Origin: Luteococcus sp038433135
Lineage (GTDB): Bacteria > Actinomycetota > Actinomycetes > Propionibacteriales > Propionibacteriaceae
Reading direction: 5' to 3'
NCBI RefSeq assembly: GCF_038433135.1
Contig: NZ_JBCDMV010000030.1
Coordinates: forward strand, 16,178 to 80,177
Length of the DNA: 64,000 nucleotides
Shown: positions 14,608-24,122 of the stretch, in pieces
Layout of the letters: each line of letters opens with the position of its first letter
How positions within the stretch are numbered: the stretch's first letter is position 1
Translations under genes and position numbers: made by a program
Notes under the pieces: generated by a model
What the model was told of the DNA's origin: nothing
The model's database searches: none
Seen by the model: the letters and a program-made list of their open reading frames with translations, nothing else

Positions 14608-16460
14608 ACGCACCCACCCCCCCGGCCACCCCACCCACCGCCAGCGAGGTACTCTCCGCCACGGGGCTGCTGGCGCAATTCAACAAGGCCGGGGTGCTGT
14701 CGCCGTCGGACGTACACGTCGCCCAGACGCTGGGCCGGTTGTGCGACGAGACCGACCAGCAGGTGCTGCTGGCCGCGGCCCTGGCCGTGCGGGCGTTGCG
14801 GCTGGGCTCGGTCTGCCTGCAGCTCGACGGGGTGCGGGAACGGGTGGTGGCGGACATGCTCGACCCGGCGCTGGACCGGGCCGCGGACCGCGAGACCGAC
14901 GTCGATGCGCTGCCCTGGCCGGACGTGGAGCCGTGGCTGGCGACGCTGCGCGGCTCCCGGCTGGTGGCGCAGGGTTTCGACGTGCCGATCAATGACCGGC
15001 CGCTGCGGCTGGTGGAAGACCTGCTCTACCTGGAGCGCTACTGGGCCGAGGAGACGACGGTTCGCACCCGGCTGGACGAGCGCGCCGCCCGCCCCGCACC
15101 CCCGGTGGCCGAGGACGCACTCACCCGGGTGCTGGACGCGCTCTTCGACGGCACCGGCCTGCCCGCCGGGGAACCCGACCACCAGCGGGAGGCCGCCCAG
15201 CGCGCCGCCCACAACTGGACCTCGGTGGTGGCCGGCGGGCCGGGCACCGGCAAGACCACCACCGTGGCCAAACTTCTCGCGGTGCTGCAGGCCACGTCCG
15301 CGGAGCCCTTGCGGATCGCCCTGGCCGCGCCGTCGGGCAAGGCCGCGGCCCGGCTGGAACAGGCCGTCGCCGAGGCGCTGGCCACGATTCCCCCCGCGGT
15401 GTCCACGCCGCAGATCAGCTCCGCCTCCACCCTGCACAAGCTGCTCGACGCCCGCGGCGCAGGCCGGGGCTTCGGCCGCGGGCCGGGCAATCCCCTGCCC
15501 TGTCAGGTGGTGGTGGTGGACGAGATGTCGATGGTGGCGCTGCCACTGATGGCCCGGCTGCTGGAGGCCCTGCGGCCCGACACCCGACTGGTGCTGGTGG
15601 GTGATCCCAACCAGCTCACCTCGGTGGATGCCGGCGCGGTGCTGGCCGATCTGGTGCGGGCCGCCGGGCTGCCGTCGGCCACCCGGCGTCGCCCGCGAGG
15701 CAGTGTCACCGAACTCACCCACACCTGGCGATTCGGGCCCGGCATCGCGGCCCTGGCGGAGGCGATCCGCACCGGCGACGCCGATCTGGCGCTGGACCGG
15801 CTCGCCACCGGCGGCGACGTGGAGCTGGTGGACACCAATGCCGGCGGCCTGCAGCTGGACGACCTGCCTACGGTTCGACGACAGGTTCTGGAATCCGGTA
15901 CCAAGGTGCACGCGGCGGCGGTCGCCGGGAACGTCGTCGAGGCGCTGGCGGAGCTGGATTCCCATCGGGTGCTGTGCGCCCACCGGGAGGGCCGCTGGGG
16001 CGTCTCCCGCTGGGGCCGGATGGTGGAGGATGCGCTGCGTTCCCAGATCGACGACTACGGCACCGACGGCGAATGGTATGTCGGACGACCGCTGCTGATC
16101 ACCCAGAACCTGCGTGACCTGGAACTCTCCAATGGCGATTCCGGGGTGGTGGTGAGCAGCCCGCAGGGTGCCCGGGCCGCCGTCGGCACCAGCCATCAGG
16201 CGCGGCTCTTCTCCCCCTTCCTGCTGGACGCGGTGACCAGCCTGCACGCCATGACGGTGCACAAGGCTCAGGGCAGCCAGTTCAAGCGGGTCACGGTGGT
16301 GTTGCCGCCGGCCGAGTCCTCGCTGCTCACCCGGGAACTGCTCTACACGGCGGTCACCCGGGCCAGTGAGGGGGTCCGGCTGATCGGCGAGGCCGACGCC
16401 GTCCGCAAGGCAATCGAGACCCCCGCGGTGCGGGCCTCGGGGTTGGGCCGCGGCTGGTGA
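14604..16460 (+). CDS. recD: Exodeoxyribonuclease V subunit alpha RecD
   Basis: The 618-residue 5'-3' helicase subunit of RecBCD starts at an ATG overlapping the recB stop (ATGA). Visible motifs are Walker A GGPGTGKTTT near residue 212, VVVDEMSMV (Walker B), LVGDPNQLTSVDAG (motif III) and AMTVHKAQGSQFKRV with LYTAVTRASE near the C-terminus. The N-terminal 150 residues are the RecC-contacting region. RecD ends 15 bases before the convergent nudC stop. Confidence 0.95.
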   Translation: MNAPTPPATPPTASEVLSATGLLAQFNKAGVLSPSDVHVAQTLGRLCDETDQQVLLAAALAVRALRLGSVCLQLDGVRERVVADMLDPALDRAADRETDVDALPWPDVEPWLATLRGSRLVAQGFDVPINDRPLRLVEDLLYLERYWAEETTVRTRLDERAARPAPPVAEDALTRVLDALFDGTGLPAGEPDHQREAAQRAAHNWTSVVAGGPGTGKTTTVAKLLAVLQATSAEPLRIALAAPSGKAAARLEQAVAEALATIPPAVSTPQISSASTLHKLLDARGAGRGFGRGPGNPLPCQVVVVDEMSMVALPLMARLLEALRPDTRLVLVGDPNQLTSVDAGAVLADLVRAAGLPSATRRRPRGSVTELTHTWRFGPGIAALAEAIRTGDADLALDRLATGGDVELVDTNAGGLQLDDLPTVRRQVLESGTKVHAAAVAGNVVEALAELDSHRVLCAHREGRWGVSRWGRMVEDALRSQIDDYGTDGEWYVGRPLLITQNLRDLELSNGDSGVVVSSPQGARAAVGTSHQARLFSPFLLDAVTSLHAMTVHKAQGSQFKRVTVVLPPAESSLLTRELLYTAVTRASEGVRLIGEADAVRKAIETPAVRASGLGRGW

Positions 16461-16475
16461 CCGGGTGGATCGACG

Positions 16476-17363
16476 TCAGATCCGCAGCGCGCCCTCCGGC
16501 GCCGGGAGCTCCCCGGCCCGCCACGCGCCGATGATCCGGCCGGCGATCGACCCCTGACCCGGCAGGGTCAGGCCATCCTCGATTGCCGCGTCCAGTTCAG
16601 TGCGGGAATACCACTGCGCCCAGGCGATCTCCTGCTCGTCGACGCGGATCTCGCCGTGCGCCCGGGCGACGAAACCCAGCATCAGTGAACGCGGGTAGGG
16701 CCACGGCTGGCTGGAGAGGAAGCGCGCCTCGGTCACCTGCAGCCCGGCTTCCTCGTAGACCTCCCGGACGACGGCGTGCTCACCGCTCTCCCCCGACTCC
16801 AGGAAACCGGCCAGGATCGAGACCCTCCCCTCGGGCCAGGCCGCCTGGTGGCCCAGCAGGATTCGGTCCTCGTCATCCAGCACCGCGACGATCATCGCCG
16901 GATCGGTGCGGGGGAAGACCTCACGCTCACAGCCGGTGCAGCGACGTTGGAAGCCGCCACCAGCCATCTCGGTGGCGGCACCGCAGCGTTCGCAGTAGCG
17001 GGCGGAGTCATGCCAGGCCAGGACGGCGGTGGCGGCGGTCACCAACTCCAGCTCGGCTCCCTCGAAGGTGGATTCGCGCAGCGTGCGGCCCTGCTCCACG
17101 TCGCCGCGGCGGGCGAACCACACCTGCTCCCGCCCCTCGGTGGTGGTGCGGCCCAGCAGCACGTCGCGCTGGTCGTCGTATCCCGGCAGGCCCCCGGCCT
17201 CGGCAGTGGGCTGGCCGAAGGGTTCGGTGGAAACCCCGCCGCGCGGGTCCACCACCAGCAGCCGAGCATCCGGTGATTCCCACAGCGCCGCCAGCTCGGC
17301 GTGGTGGTGGCGGGTGGGGGCCATCCGGTCGAGTCGCGGCGTCAGGGTCCAGGGTCCAGTCAC
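16476..17363 (-). CDS. nudC: NAD(+) diphosphatase NudC (NUDIX)
   Basis: A protein of about 295 residues with the NudC layout: an N-terminal domain, a zinc ribbon (CERCGAAT and CTGCERE), then a NUDIX box of the form GFLESGESGEHAVVREVYEEAG. The SQPWPYPRSLM block after the NUDIX box is the SQPWPFPxS motif that marks NAD(H) pyrophosphatases. It hydrolyses NAD(H) to NMN(H) and AMP and can remove NAD caps from RNA in E. coli. I chose GTG 17363, ten bases after the adnB stop and preceded by a G-run; an alternative GTG at 17387 would overlap adnB. The order adnB-nudC-uvrD2 resembles mycobacteria. Confidence 0.93.
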   Translation of the reverse strand: MTGPWTLTPRLDRMAPTRHHHAELAALWESPDARLLVVDPRGGVSTEPFGQPTAEAGGLPGYDDQRDVLLGRTTTEGREQVWFARRGDVEQGRTLRESTFEGAELELVTAATAVLAWHDSARYCERCGAATEMAGGGFQRRCTGCEREVFPRTDPAMIVAVLDDEDRILLGHQAAWPEGRVSILAGFLESGESGEHAVVREVYEEAGLQVTEARFLSSQPWPYPRSLMLGFVARAHGEIRVDEQEIAWAQWYSRTELDAAIEDGLTLPGQGSIAGRIIGAWRAGELPAPEGALRI

Positions 17364-17373
17364 GCCCCCGAGG

Positions 17374-20300
17374 CTACTCCGACGCACGACCCAGACTCAT
17401 CTGGCGCAGTTCCTGCTCACTGGCAAGGTGTTCGGGCCTTTCCACCTCACCGCTGAGCACATGGTGGAAGACCGCGTCCACCCGCTCCGGGTCGATCCCG
17501 TGGGCCTGGGCCCAGGCCACCCGGTAGATCGCCAACTGGGTGGGGTCGCTGGGCTGGTTGGCGGTCTTCCAGTCCACCACCTGGTAGTCGTAGCCGCTCT
17601 CGGGATCGGTGGAGTAGACCGCGTCGATCCGCCCGCGCAGCAAGCTGCTGCCCAGAACCAGCACGAAGGGCACCTCGACCGCGACGGGTTGCCGGCTGGC
17701 ATAGGGGCCCTGTTCGAAGGCCCTGATCAGCCGGTGAAGAGCCAGGTCCGATTCGGTCAGTTCGGTGCTGGGCCAGTCGTCGGGATCCATCAGGCTGGCC
17801 ACCCCGAAGCGTCGTTCCACCCACTCGTGGAAGCGCGTACCCAGGCTGGCCGCGGGGGAGACCGGACGGGGCATCGGCCGGATCAGCGACGCGGCATAGC
17901 CCTGCGGATCCCGGCGGGCCGCCATCAGCGCCGACGCGGACAGCGAGTCGGGCATCGGGACCGGCACCTCGGGCAGGTCCCCCGATCGGGCCTCGGCCAG
18001 CAACTGGTCGATTTCGGCATCCCAGCGGGCCACCATCGCCTCGTGGTCCAGGGTGAGCAGTGCTTCGGGGGCGTCATAGCTGCCCGTGGCGGCACGGCGT
18101 TCCCGGGCGGCGTCCACCAGTTCCGCGGCCAGCAGGCGGCGCTGCTGGGCCTCCGGGTCTGGGGCCACCGGCCAGCCCACCCGGGCGCTCGGCGGGGCCG
18201 CCGGGTTCTGTTCGGCCACCGGGGGCGCCACGGCCAGCACCTGACCCTGCCGTTCGGCCTCGGCCAGCACGCTGAGCAGGTAGTTCGCGGGTTTGCGCGG
18301 CTTGGCCTGCCCGGGACGCCAGCTGTGGCCCGTGGCGGTCAGCTGTTGCCGGGCCCGAGTGATCGCCACATAGGCCAGCCGATCCTCCGAGCGCCCCTGC
18401 GCCTCCTTGAGCTCCTTGCCGTAGTCGGTGAAGGCGGCATTGCTGACATCCTGCAGCTGCGGAATGGAGTCGGCATCACCGCGCAGGTCGGCGGGCAGCA
18501 CCGCGGCATTCTTGGTCCAGTTGTCGGTCACCCGATCGGAGGGGAAGACGCCCTCCACCAACGACGGCAGGTAGACCACGTCCCATTCCAAACCCTTGGA
18601 ACGGTGCACGGTGAGCAACTTCACCGAATTGCGCTCGCTGGGGGTGGCCTGGTCCAGCCCGGCACCATGGTCCAGTTCGGCATCCAGCCAAGCCAGCAGC
18701 CCGGCCAGCGAGGCATCCCCATCGACGTCGGTGTATTCCGCCACCGCGTCGGTGAAGGTGGCCAGCTGGCTGCGGCGGTTGGTGCGCTCCAGCTCGGCCG
18801 TGGCGGAGAGCTCCACGTCCAGCCCCAGGGTGTGCACCACCCGTCGGACCAGCTCGGTGACCGGCTCGTCGGCATGCCGACGCAGGCCGGCCAGCTCCCG
18901 GCTGAAGGCGGCCAACCGCCGTCTGGCCTCCTCGCTGAAGGGCGCCTCACCCGGATTGTCGACGGCATCCAGCAGGCAGACCACCTCGGAGGGATCCACC
19001 TCGGCGATCGCATCGGCCAGGTCCGAATACAGGTCTGGGGCGTCGGGCCGTTCCGGGCGGGATTCCCGGGAGAGTTCCACCGCACGACGGCCCAGCAGCG
19101 CCAGGTCTCGTTCACCGATCCGCCAGCGGGGGCCGGTGAGCAGCCGCACCGCCTCAGGATTGGCGGTGACGTCGTTGACCAGGGTGAGGGTGGCCACCAC
19201 GTCGGCGATCTCCGGCAGCCGCAGCAGCCCGCCCAGACCGACGATCTCCACCGGCACGTCCCGGTCGGTCAGCGCCCGGAAGATCGGCGCGATGTCGGCA
19301 TTGCGCCGCACCAGCACCGCGATCCGAGCCCAGTCCCCGGCACGGCCGTCGGCAACCACCTGGTCGGCCAGCCACTGGACCTCCTGGGGCCAGGTCTCGA
19401 AGGTGGCGGCCCGCACCTCACCGCCGGGCTTCTCCGGTGGCGCCACCAACTGGACCGGCTCGTGCCCGTCGCGCACCAGCAGCGGGTCGTCGCGCAGCAC
19501 CCGGGCGACGTCATTGGCGACGTCCAGGATCTTCTGCCCGCTGCGTCGGTTGACGCTCAGGGTGTAGGAGTCGGCCGGGCTGCCGTCGGCCCGGGGGAAT
19601 TCACCGGCGAATTGCAGGATGTTGCTGGCCGCCGCACCGCGCCAACCGTAGATGGCCTGGAAGGGATCCCCGACGGCGGTCACGGCGTGACCACGGCCGA
19701 AGAGCCCGCGCAGTAGTTGGGCCTGGGCCGACGACGTGTCCTGGTACTCGTCCAACAGCACCACGCTGAAGCGTTGCCGCAGCGCGGCGGAGACCGCGGG
19801 CACCCGCTGCACCAACCGGGCCGCCACGGCCATCTGGTCGGCGAATTCCACCAGGCCCAGTTCCCGCTTGAGTTGTTGGTAGCCGGCCACCAGCTCCAGC
19901 AGTTCCACCCTTTCCCGGCTGTTGGCCTCGGCGGCCTTGACGGCGGCATAGGGATTGCCGCGGTTGTTCAAAGGTGCCTGCGCCAGATGGGCCAGGAAGT
20001 CGTCGGCGTGGGTGATGATCTGTTCCCGGGTGGCCAGGTGGGAGGACATGTCGGCGTCCAGCCGCAGCACCCGGTCGGTGACGCTGGCCGGGCGCAGCCG
20101 GGAGATGTGCTCGAAGGGTCCGGGGGTGTTGGCCACCACCCGGGAGGCCAGCCGGTAGCGGGAGGCGCCGGTCAGCATCAGCGGGTCGGTCTCTACGCCG
20201 ATCCGCAGGCCGTGCTCGTTGACCAGCCGGGCGGCGAAGGAGTCATAGGTCATGATCACCTCTTCACCATCGGCATCCTCCCCGTCGGCCTCCAGCACCC

Positions 20301-20595
20301 CGGCGGTGACCAGGGCAGAACGCACCCGCAGCCCCAGCTCGGCGGCGGCCTTGCGGGTGAAGGTGAGCCCCAACACCTGCTGCGGCGCCACCTGACCGGT
20401 GCCGACCAGCCAGACCACCCGGGCGGCCATCACGGTGGTCTTGCCCGAGCCGGCACCGGCGATGATCACGGCGGGGCCGAGCGGGGCGGTGATCGCCGCG
20501 AGTTGCTCGTCGGAGAAGGGAATGCCGAGCGCCTCGCACAATTCGTCGGTGCTGCGCAGCAGCCGACGCGGGCTGGGGATGGGGGTGATGCTCAC
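17374..20595 (-). CDS. adnB: AdnB-type helicase-nuclease (UvrD/RecB family)
   Basis: The 1073-residue protein combines an SF1A helicase (Walker A GAGSGKTTV near residue 45, LLDEYQDTSSAQ, AVGDPFQAIYGWRG, LTVHRSKGLEWDVV, YVAITRARQQL) with a C-terminal RecB nuclease (LGTRFHEWVE, LRGRIDAVYS, YQVVDWKTAN, QLAIYRVAW). This is the AdnB architecture, the partner of AdnA in the mycobacterial motor-nuclease that resects double-strand breaks. Its GTG (20595) overlaps the adnA stop by four bases (GTGA). Both motor and nuclease motifs are intact. It continues into nudC ten bases downstream. Confidence 0.92.
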   Translation of the reverse strand: MSITPIPSPRRLLRSTDELCEALGIPFSDEQLAAITAPLGPAVIIAGAGSGKTTVMAARVVWLVGTGQVAPQQVLGLTFTRKAAAELGLRVRSALVTAGVLEADGEDADGEEVIMTYDSFAARLVNEHGLRIGVETDPLMLTGASRYRLASRVVANTPGPFEHISRLRPASVTDRVLRLDADMSSHLATREQIITHADDFLAHLAQAPLNNRGNPYAAVKAAEANSRERVELLELVAGYQQLKRELGLVEFADQMAVAARLVQRVPAVSAALRQRFSVVLLDEYQDTSSAQAQLLRGLFGRGHAVTAVGDPFQAIYGWRGAAASNILQFAGEFPRADGSPADSYTLSVNRRSGQKILDVANDVARVLRDDPLLVRDGHEPVQLVAPPEKPGGEVRAATFETWPQEVQWLADQVVADGRAGDWARIAVLVRRNADIAPIFRALTDRDVPVEIVGLGGLLRLPEIADVVATLTLVNDVTANPEAVRLLTGPRWRIGERDLALLGRRAVELSRESRPERPDAPDLYSDLADAIAEVDPSEVVCLLDAVDNPGEAPFSEEARRRLAAFSRELAGLRRHADEPVTELVRRVVHTLGLDVELSATAELERTNRRSQLATFTDAVAEYTDVDGDASLAGLLAWLDAELDHGAGLDQATPSERNSVKLLTVHRSKGLEWDVVYLPSLVEGVFPSDRVTDNWTKNAAVLPADLRGDADSIPQLQDVSNAAFTDYGKELKEAQGRSEDRLAYVAITRARQQLTATGHSWRPGQAKPRKPANYLLSVLAEAERQGQVLAVAPPVAEQNPAAPPSARVGWPVAPDPEAQQRRLLAAELVDAARERRAATGSYDAPEALLTLDHEAMVARWDAEIDQLLAEARSGDLPEVPVPMPDSLSASALMAARRDPQGYAASLIRPMPRPVSPAASLGTRFHEWVERRFGVASLMDPDDWPSTELTESDLALHRLIRAFEQGPYASRQPVAVEVPFVLVLGSSLLRGRIDAVYSTDPESGYDYQVVDWKTANQPSDPTQLAIYRVAWAQAHGIDPERVDAVFHHVLSGEVERPEHLASEQELRQMSLGRASE

Positions 20596-23500
20596 TGGAC
20601 GACCTCCTCGGCGGTGCGGGTTGCGGGGCAGCTGAGAGCGAAGGGGCAGAACTGGCAGCGCTCGCACCGGCTGGCGGGAAAATCCTCGTCGCGAATGGTC
20701 CGGGCGGCCCGCGCCAGGTGCTCGTGCACCCAGGTTGGATGCCCCTCGACCGGGGGCGCCTCGTCCAGCGGCGGCTGGCTGAGCACCTTGGGCCACGGCA
20801 GTTGCCCGTCCTGCTTGCGCAAGTAGACCAGTTCCGCCCCACCGACCCGCCGCTCACCGGGCGCCAGGTGGTCGAAGGCGCCCTGCTGCGCGGCCAGCTG
20901 GTAGAGCCCCAGCTGGTCCATCTGGTCCACCCGGGCCTGGGTCGGCACATGCCGGCCGGTCTTGAAGTCGACGATCCGCAACCGTCCCTGCGAGTCGCGT
21001 TCCAGCCGGTCGACGCTGCCGCGGACCTCCACCACTTCCCCGTCCACCTCGATCCGGGTGGTGAAGGCCACCTCCACCCCCAGCACCTCGCGGGATTCGG
21101 CGGCCTCGGCCCAGGCGGTGAAGCGTTCCAGGGCCGATTCGGCCTCCACCCGCTCCGAGGAGGACAACCACTGCGCATCGAAGCGGATCTGCTGCCACAC
21201 CTCGTCCAGGTGCTCGGCCATCTCGTCGGCCGCCAGGTCATCGCTCATCGCATGCTGGGCCAGCACGTGCACCACCGAGCCCAGCGACGCCGCGCTGCCG
21301 CGCTGCGCCTCCGCCCGGGCCTGCCTGGCCAGGAACCATTGCCGGGGGCAGTCCAACAGCGCCTCCACCTGGGATCCCGACAGGCTGATGGGCGCGCCGG
21401 GTTCGGCCACCGGCTGCTCCGCCCGCGAGTAGTCGCTGACCCCCCACCAACTGCCCGGGTTCGCGCTGGGCACCAGGGCACGGCCGGCGGCATCACGCTC
21501 GTCGGCCAGCCGGGCCAGCCGGGCCGCCGCCGCCTCCCGCAGGTCCGGGGCCTGGGTGGGGTCGGTGCTGACCCGGCGCAGCTCGGCCACCAGCGCGGGC
21601 AGGGTCATCGCCCGCCGGGAGCGCCCCAGCACGTGCTCCACCTCAACCCCCAGCTCGCCCAGGAAGCGCGACGGCTGGTCGCCCTCCCCCTCCACGCCCT
21701 CGACGGCGCAGACCACCAGCGTGTCACTGGCCCGACTGCAGGCCAGGTGGAAGAGCCGCCGCTCCTCGGCCAGCACGCCGCTGGTGGGGCTGGGCGGAAG
21801 CACCCCGTCGGGGGTGATCCGGTCAGGCTCCAGCAGGGTGCCGCGCCGGGTGAGGTTGGGCCAGCTGCCCTCCTGCACGCCGACGACCACCACCAGCGGC
21901 CACTGTTCGCCCTTGGCCCGGTGGGCAGTGACCAGCCGGACGCCGCGGTCCTGCAGGTCTGACTCGCGGGAATTGTCGGCGGGGATCTGCTGCCCGGACA
22001 CCTCCGCCACCAGCGCGCGAACTCCCTTGTCCCCCATCAGTTGGGATTCGCGTGCTGCCAGATCGAAGAGCGCGCACACCGCATCCATGTCCCGGTGCGC
22101 CCGGCCCGAGCCGTCGTCGCCGGCCAGCGCCTGCTGGCGCAGCAGCTGGGGCCAGCGGGTACCGCTCCACAGCTGCCACAGCGCCACCTGGGCGGTGCCG
22201 CCACGCGAGATCACACCGCCCACCTGGGCCAGCAGCTCACCCAGGGCCACCGCCGCTCGGGCCTCGGCGGGGAGCGTGCCGTCCTCCCCCGCCAGCCCGG
22301 CGCCCACAGCCGGGTTGGTGACCAACTCGGCCACCAGCTGGCCCGACGGCCGACTGTCCAGCCCCAGTTCCCGCGAGCGCAGCAGCCGTCCCAGCCGGCG
22401 CAGCGCCAGGCTGTCCAGCCCGCCCAGTGGTGAGCGGAGCAGCCGGGCCACCTCGTCGGGGTCAACCTCGCGCCCGGCGGCCAGATCGGCGGCCAGCTCC
22501 AGGCCCAGCAGCAGCGGACGGACGGCGAGCTCCTCGGCCAGGGCAATCTCGTCGCCGGCCACCTCCACCGGTACCCCGGCGGCGCTCAGGCCGCGGGTCA
22601 GGGCGGGCAGGTCGCCCCGCCCTGAGCGGGTCATCACCGCCATCTCCTGCCAGGCCAGCCCCCCTTCCAGGTGGGCCTGACGCAGCACCTCGGCCACGTG
22701 CTCCAGCATCGATCCGAAGCTCTCGTAGACCCGGGCACGCACCGCCCCCTTCGGCGCCCCCTCACGGGGCTGCTGGCCGTGTGCTGCGCCATTGCGGGGC
22801 AGCCGAGCGGCCACCAGCGAGCAGGCCTTGGTCGCCTCCCGGGAGTTGCGGTGGTTGGTCAGCAGCTCGATCCGCTCGGGCGTGACGCCCGCGCGGCCGA
22901 AGGTCCGGGCAAAGTCGGTCACGCTCCGCAGGTCCGCCCCGCGGAAGGCAAAGACGGTGGTACTCGGGTCTGCGAAGGCCACCAGCCCCAGGCCCAGCTC
23001 GGCAAGATCAGCCAGCAGGGCGATCTGCGACGGGTCGCATTCGGCGAACTCGTCGACGTGCACGCTCTCCAGCTCCGCGGCCACGCTGCTGCGCACCTGC
23101 TCATCCAGCAGCAACAGCCGCGTGCGGTGCACCAGCTCGGAATAGTCCAGGCTGCCCTCGGCGTCCAACACGTCCAGATAGGCGTCGTAGAAGGTGCCGA
23201 CCGCCACCCACTCCGGACGGCCGGCCGCCCGGCCCGCGTCGGCCACCTGCGCCGGATCCATCCCCAGCTGGCGGGTCCGGGCCAGCACGGCCCGCACCTC
23301 GGTGGCGAAGCCGCGGGTTCCGGCGGCGGCCAGCAGGTCATCGGGCCAACCGGTGGTGTCGTGCCCGGCCAGCAGTTCCCGCACCCGGAATTCCTGCTCG
23401 GGGGCGGTCAGCAGCTTCACCTGCCCCACCAGTTCCGGATCGCTGAAGCGACGCAGCAGCGCATGGCAGAAGCCGTGGATGGTCATCACCTTCGGCGCCA

Positions 23501-23783
23501 CCTGACTACGCCCGACGCGCCGCACCAGCCGGGCGCGCAGCTCCTGGGCGGCGGGCCGGGACCAGGTCAGCACAAGGTGCCGGCTCAGGTCACCGTCGAC
23601 GGCACGGGCCGCGACGGATTCCACCAGGGTGCTGGTCTTTCCCGTGCCCGGCCCGCCCACCACCAGCAACGGCGCGCCACCTTGCCGGGCGGTGTCCACC
23701 ACCCGCTGCTGGGCGTCGTCGAGCACGACGCGCTGCCCGTCGGAGGCGACGGGAGGAACCAGGATGAAGCTGCGATCTGCCAC
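20592..23783 (-). CDS. adnA: AdnA-type helicase-nuclease with Fe-S nuclease domain
   Basis: A protein of about 1063 residues with SF1A helicase features (Walker A GGPGTGKTST near residue 45, a degenerate motif II HVDEFAECDPSQ, VTAHRAKGEQWPLV) and a C-terminal RecB-type nuclease (VRGSVDRLE, LRIVDFKTG, QLGLYQLAA). Four cysteines suited to a 4Fe-4S staple are visible: one in LLDCPRQW, the others in CQFCPFALSC at the C-terminus. This matches AdnA (Rv3202c). I start it at GTG 23783, six bases after a -10; the longer frame begins at TTG 23795, inside that -10. The weak damage-type promoter upstream suggests induction. Confidence 0.92.
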   Translation of the reverse strand: MADRSFILVPPVASDGQRVVLDDAQQRVVDTARQGGAPLLVVGGPGTGKTSTLVESVAARAVDGDLSRHLVLTWSRPAAQELRARLVRRVGRSQVAPKVMTIHGFCHALLRRFSDPELVGQVKLLTAPEQEFRVRELLAGHDTTGWPDDLLAAAGTRGFATEVRAVLARTRQLGMDPAQVADAGRAAGRPEWVAVGTFYDAYLDVLDAEGSLDYSELVHRTRLLLLDEQVRSSVAAELESVHVDEFAECDPSQIALLADLAELGLGLVAFADPSTTVFAFRGADLRSVTDFARTFGRAGVTPERIELLTNHRNSREATKACSLVAARLPRNGAAHGQQPREGAPKGAVRARVYESFGSMLEHVAEVLRQAHLEGGLAWQEMAVMTRSGRGDLPALTRGLSAAGVPVEVAGDEIALAEELAVRPLLLGLELAADLAAGREVDPDEVARLLRSPLGGLDSLALRRLGRLLRSRELGLDSRPSGQLVAELVTNPAVGAGLAGEDGTLPAEARAAVALGELLAQVGGVISRGGTAQVALWQLWSGTRWPQLLRQQALAGDDGSGRAHRDMDAVCALFDLAARESQLMGDKGVRALVAEVSGQQIPADNSRESDLQDRGVRLVTAHRAKGEQWPLVVVVGVQEGSWPNLTRRGTLLEPDRITPDGVLPPSPTSGVLAEERRLFHLACSRASDTLVVCAVEGVEGEGDQPSRFLGELGVEVEHVLGRSRRAMTLPALVAELRRVSTDPTQAPDLREAAAARLARLADERDAAGRALVPSANPGSWWGVSDYSRAEQPVAEPGAPISLSGSQVEALLDCPRQWFLARQARAEAQRGSAASLGSVVHVLAQHAMSDDLAADEMAEHLDEVWQQIRFDAQWLSSSERVEAESALERFTAWAEAAESREVLGVEVAFTTRIEVDGEVVEVRGSVDRLERDSQGRLRIVDFKTGRHVPTQARVDQMDQLGLYQLAAQQGAFDHLAPGERRVGGAELVYLRKQDGQLPWPKVLSQPPLDEAPPVEGHPTWVHEHLARAARTIRDEDFPASRCERCQFCPFALSCPATRTAEEVVQ

Positions 23784-23789
23784 GGGAAC

Positions 23790-23812
23790 ATGCAATCAGA
23801 GCCCTCTGACAT
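23790..23812 (-). promoter_or_regulatory. Partial RecA-NDp-like promoter of adnAB
   Basis: On the minus strand ATGTCAGAG (23812-23804), eight bases, TTGCAT (23795-23790), six bases, then GTG 23783. Seven of nine bases match TTGTCRGTG; the -10 deviates from TAnnnT at its second base. The N8 spacing and the distance to the start codon equal those of the recC, NUDIX-alkX and YgjP-like elements. Confidence 0.45.
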
Positions 23813-23833
23813 TTTTCGCCCGCCACCCGATGC

Positions 23834-23862
23834 GGGCACTCCCCCCCCCCGGGTGGGTGTGC
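23834..23862. repeat. C10 homopolymer in the csp upstream region
   Basis: A run of ten cytosines (23841-23850) is followed by GGGTGGG and flanked by GGCAC and GTGCC arms that can pair. A smaller CCCG-ATG-CGGG hairpin (23827-23837) precedes it. It lies about 70 bases upstream of the cold-shock ATG, in the divergent region shared with adnA. It could be slippage-prone or form a C-rich loop; it may also be prone to sequencing error. Confidence 0.5.
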
Positions 23863-23918
23863 CTCAACCGGAATCTGTGACAGGCTGGAGCAACCAAGTT
23901 CCATCAAGGGAGAACAGC

Positions 23919-24122
23919 ATGGCAACCGGCACCGTCAAGTGGTTCAACGCGGAGAAGGGCTTCGGCTTCATCGCCGTCGACGGCGGCCAGGAGGACGTCT
24001 TCGTGCACTACAGCGCGATCGAGTCCTCGGGCTTCCGTTCGCTGGATGAGGGTCAGCCCGTCGAGTTCGACGTGGTGCAGGGCCCCAAGGGCCAGCAGGC
24101 CGATCACGTCCGCCCGCTCTGA
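23919..24122 (+). CDS. Cold-shock domain protein (CspA family)
   Basis: The 67-residue protein is a complete single cold-shock domain. RNP1 (KGFGFIAV) and RNP2 (VFVHYSAI) are both intact, so it should bind single-stranded RNA or DNA as an RNA chaperone. It starts at an ATG with an AAGGGAG ribosome binding site six bases upstream and a leader of at least 70 bases, as usual for csp genes. Its stop codon overlaps the probable CTG start of the LigD-type polymerase gene, so the two are likely co-transcribed. Confidence 0.95.
   Translation: MATGTVKWFNAEKGFGFIAVDGGQEDVFVHYSAIESSGFRSLDEGQPVEFDVVQGPKGQQADHVRPL

Noticed and set aside
23834..23862. A 6C RNA (two C-rich loops)
   Set aside because: Only one C-rich loop is present and the stems are short, whereas the 6C motif needs two hairpins with C-runs in both loops.
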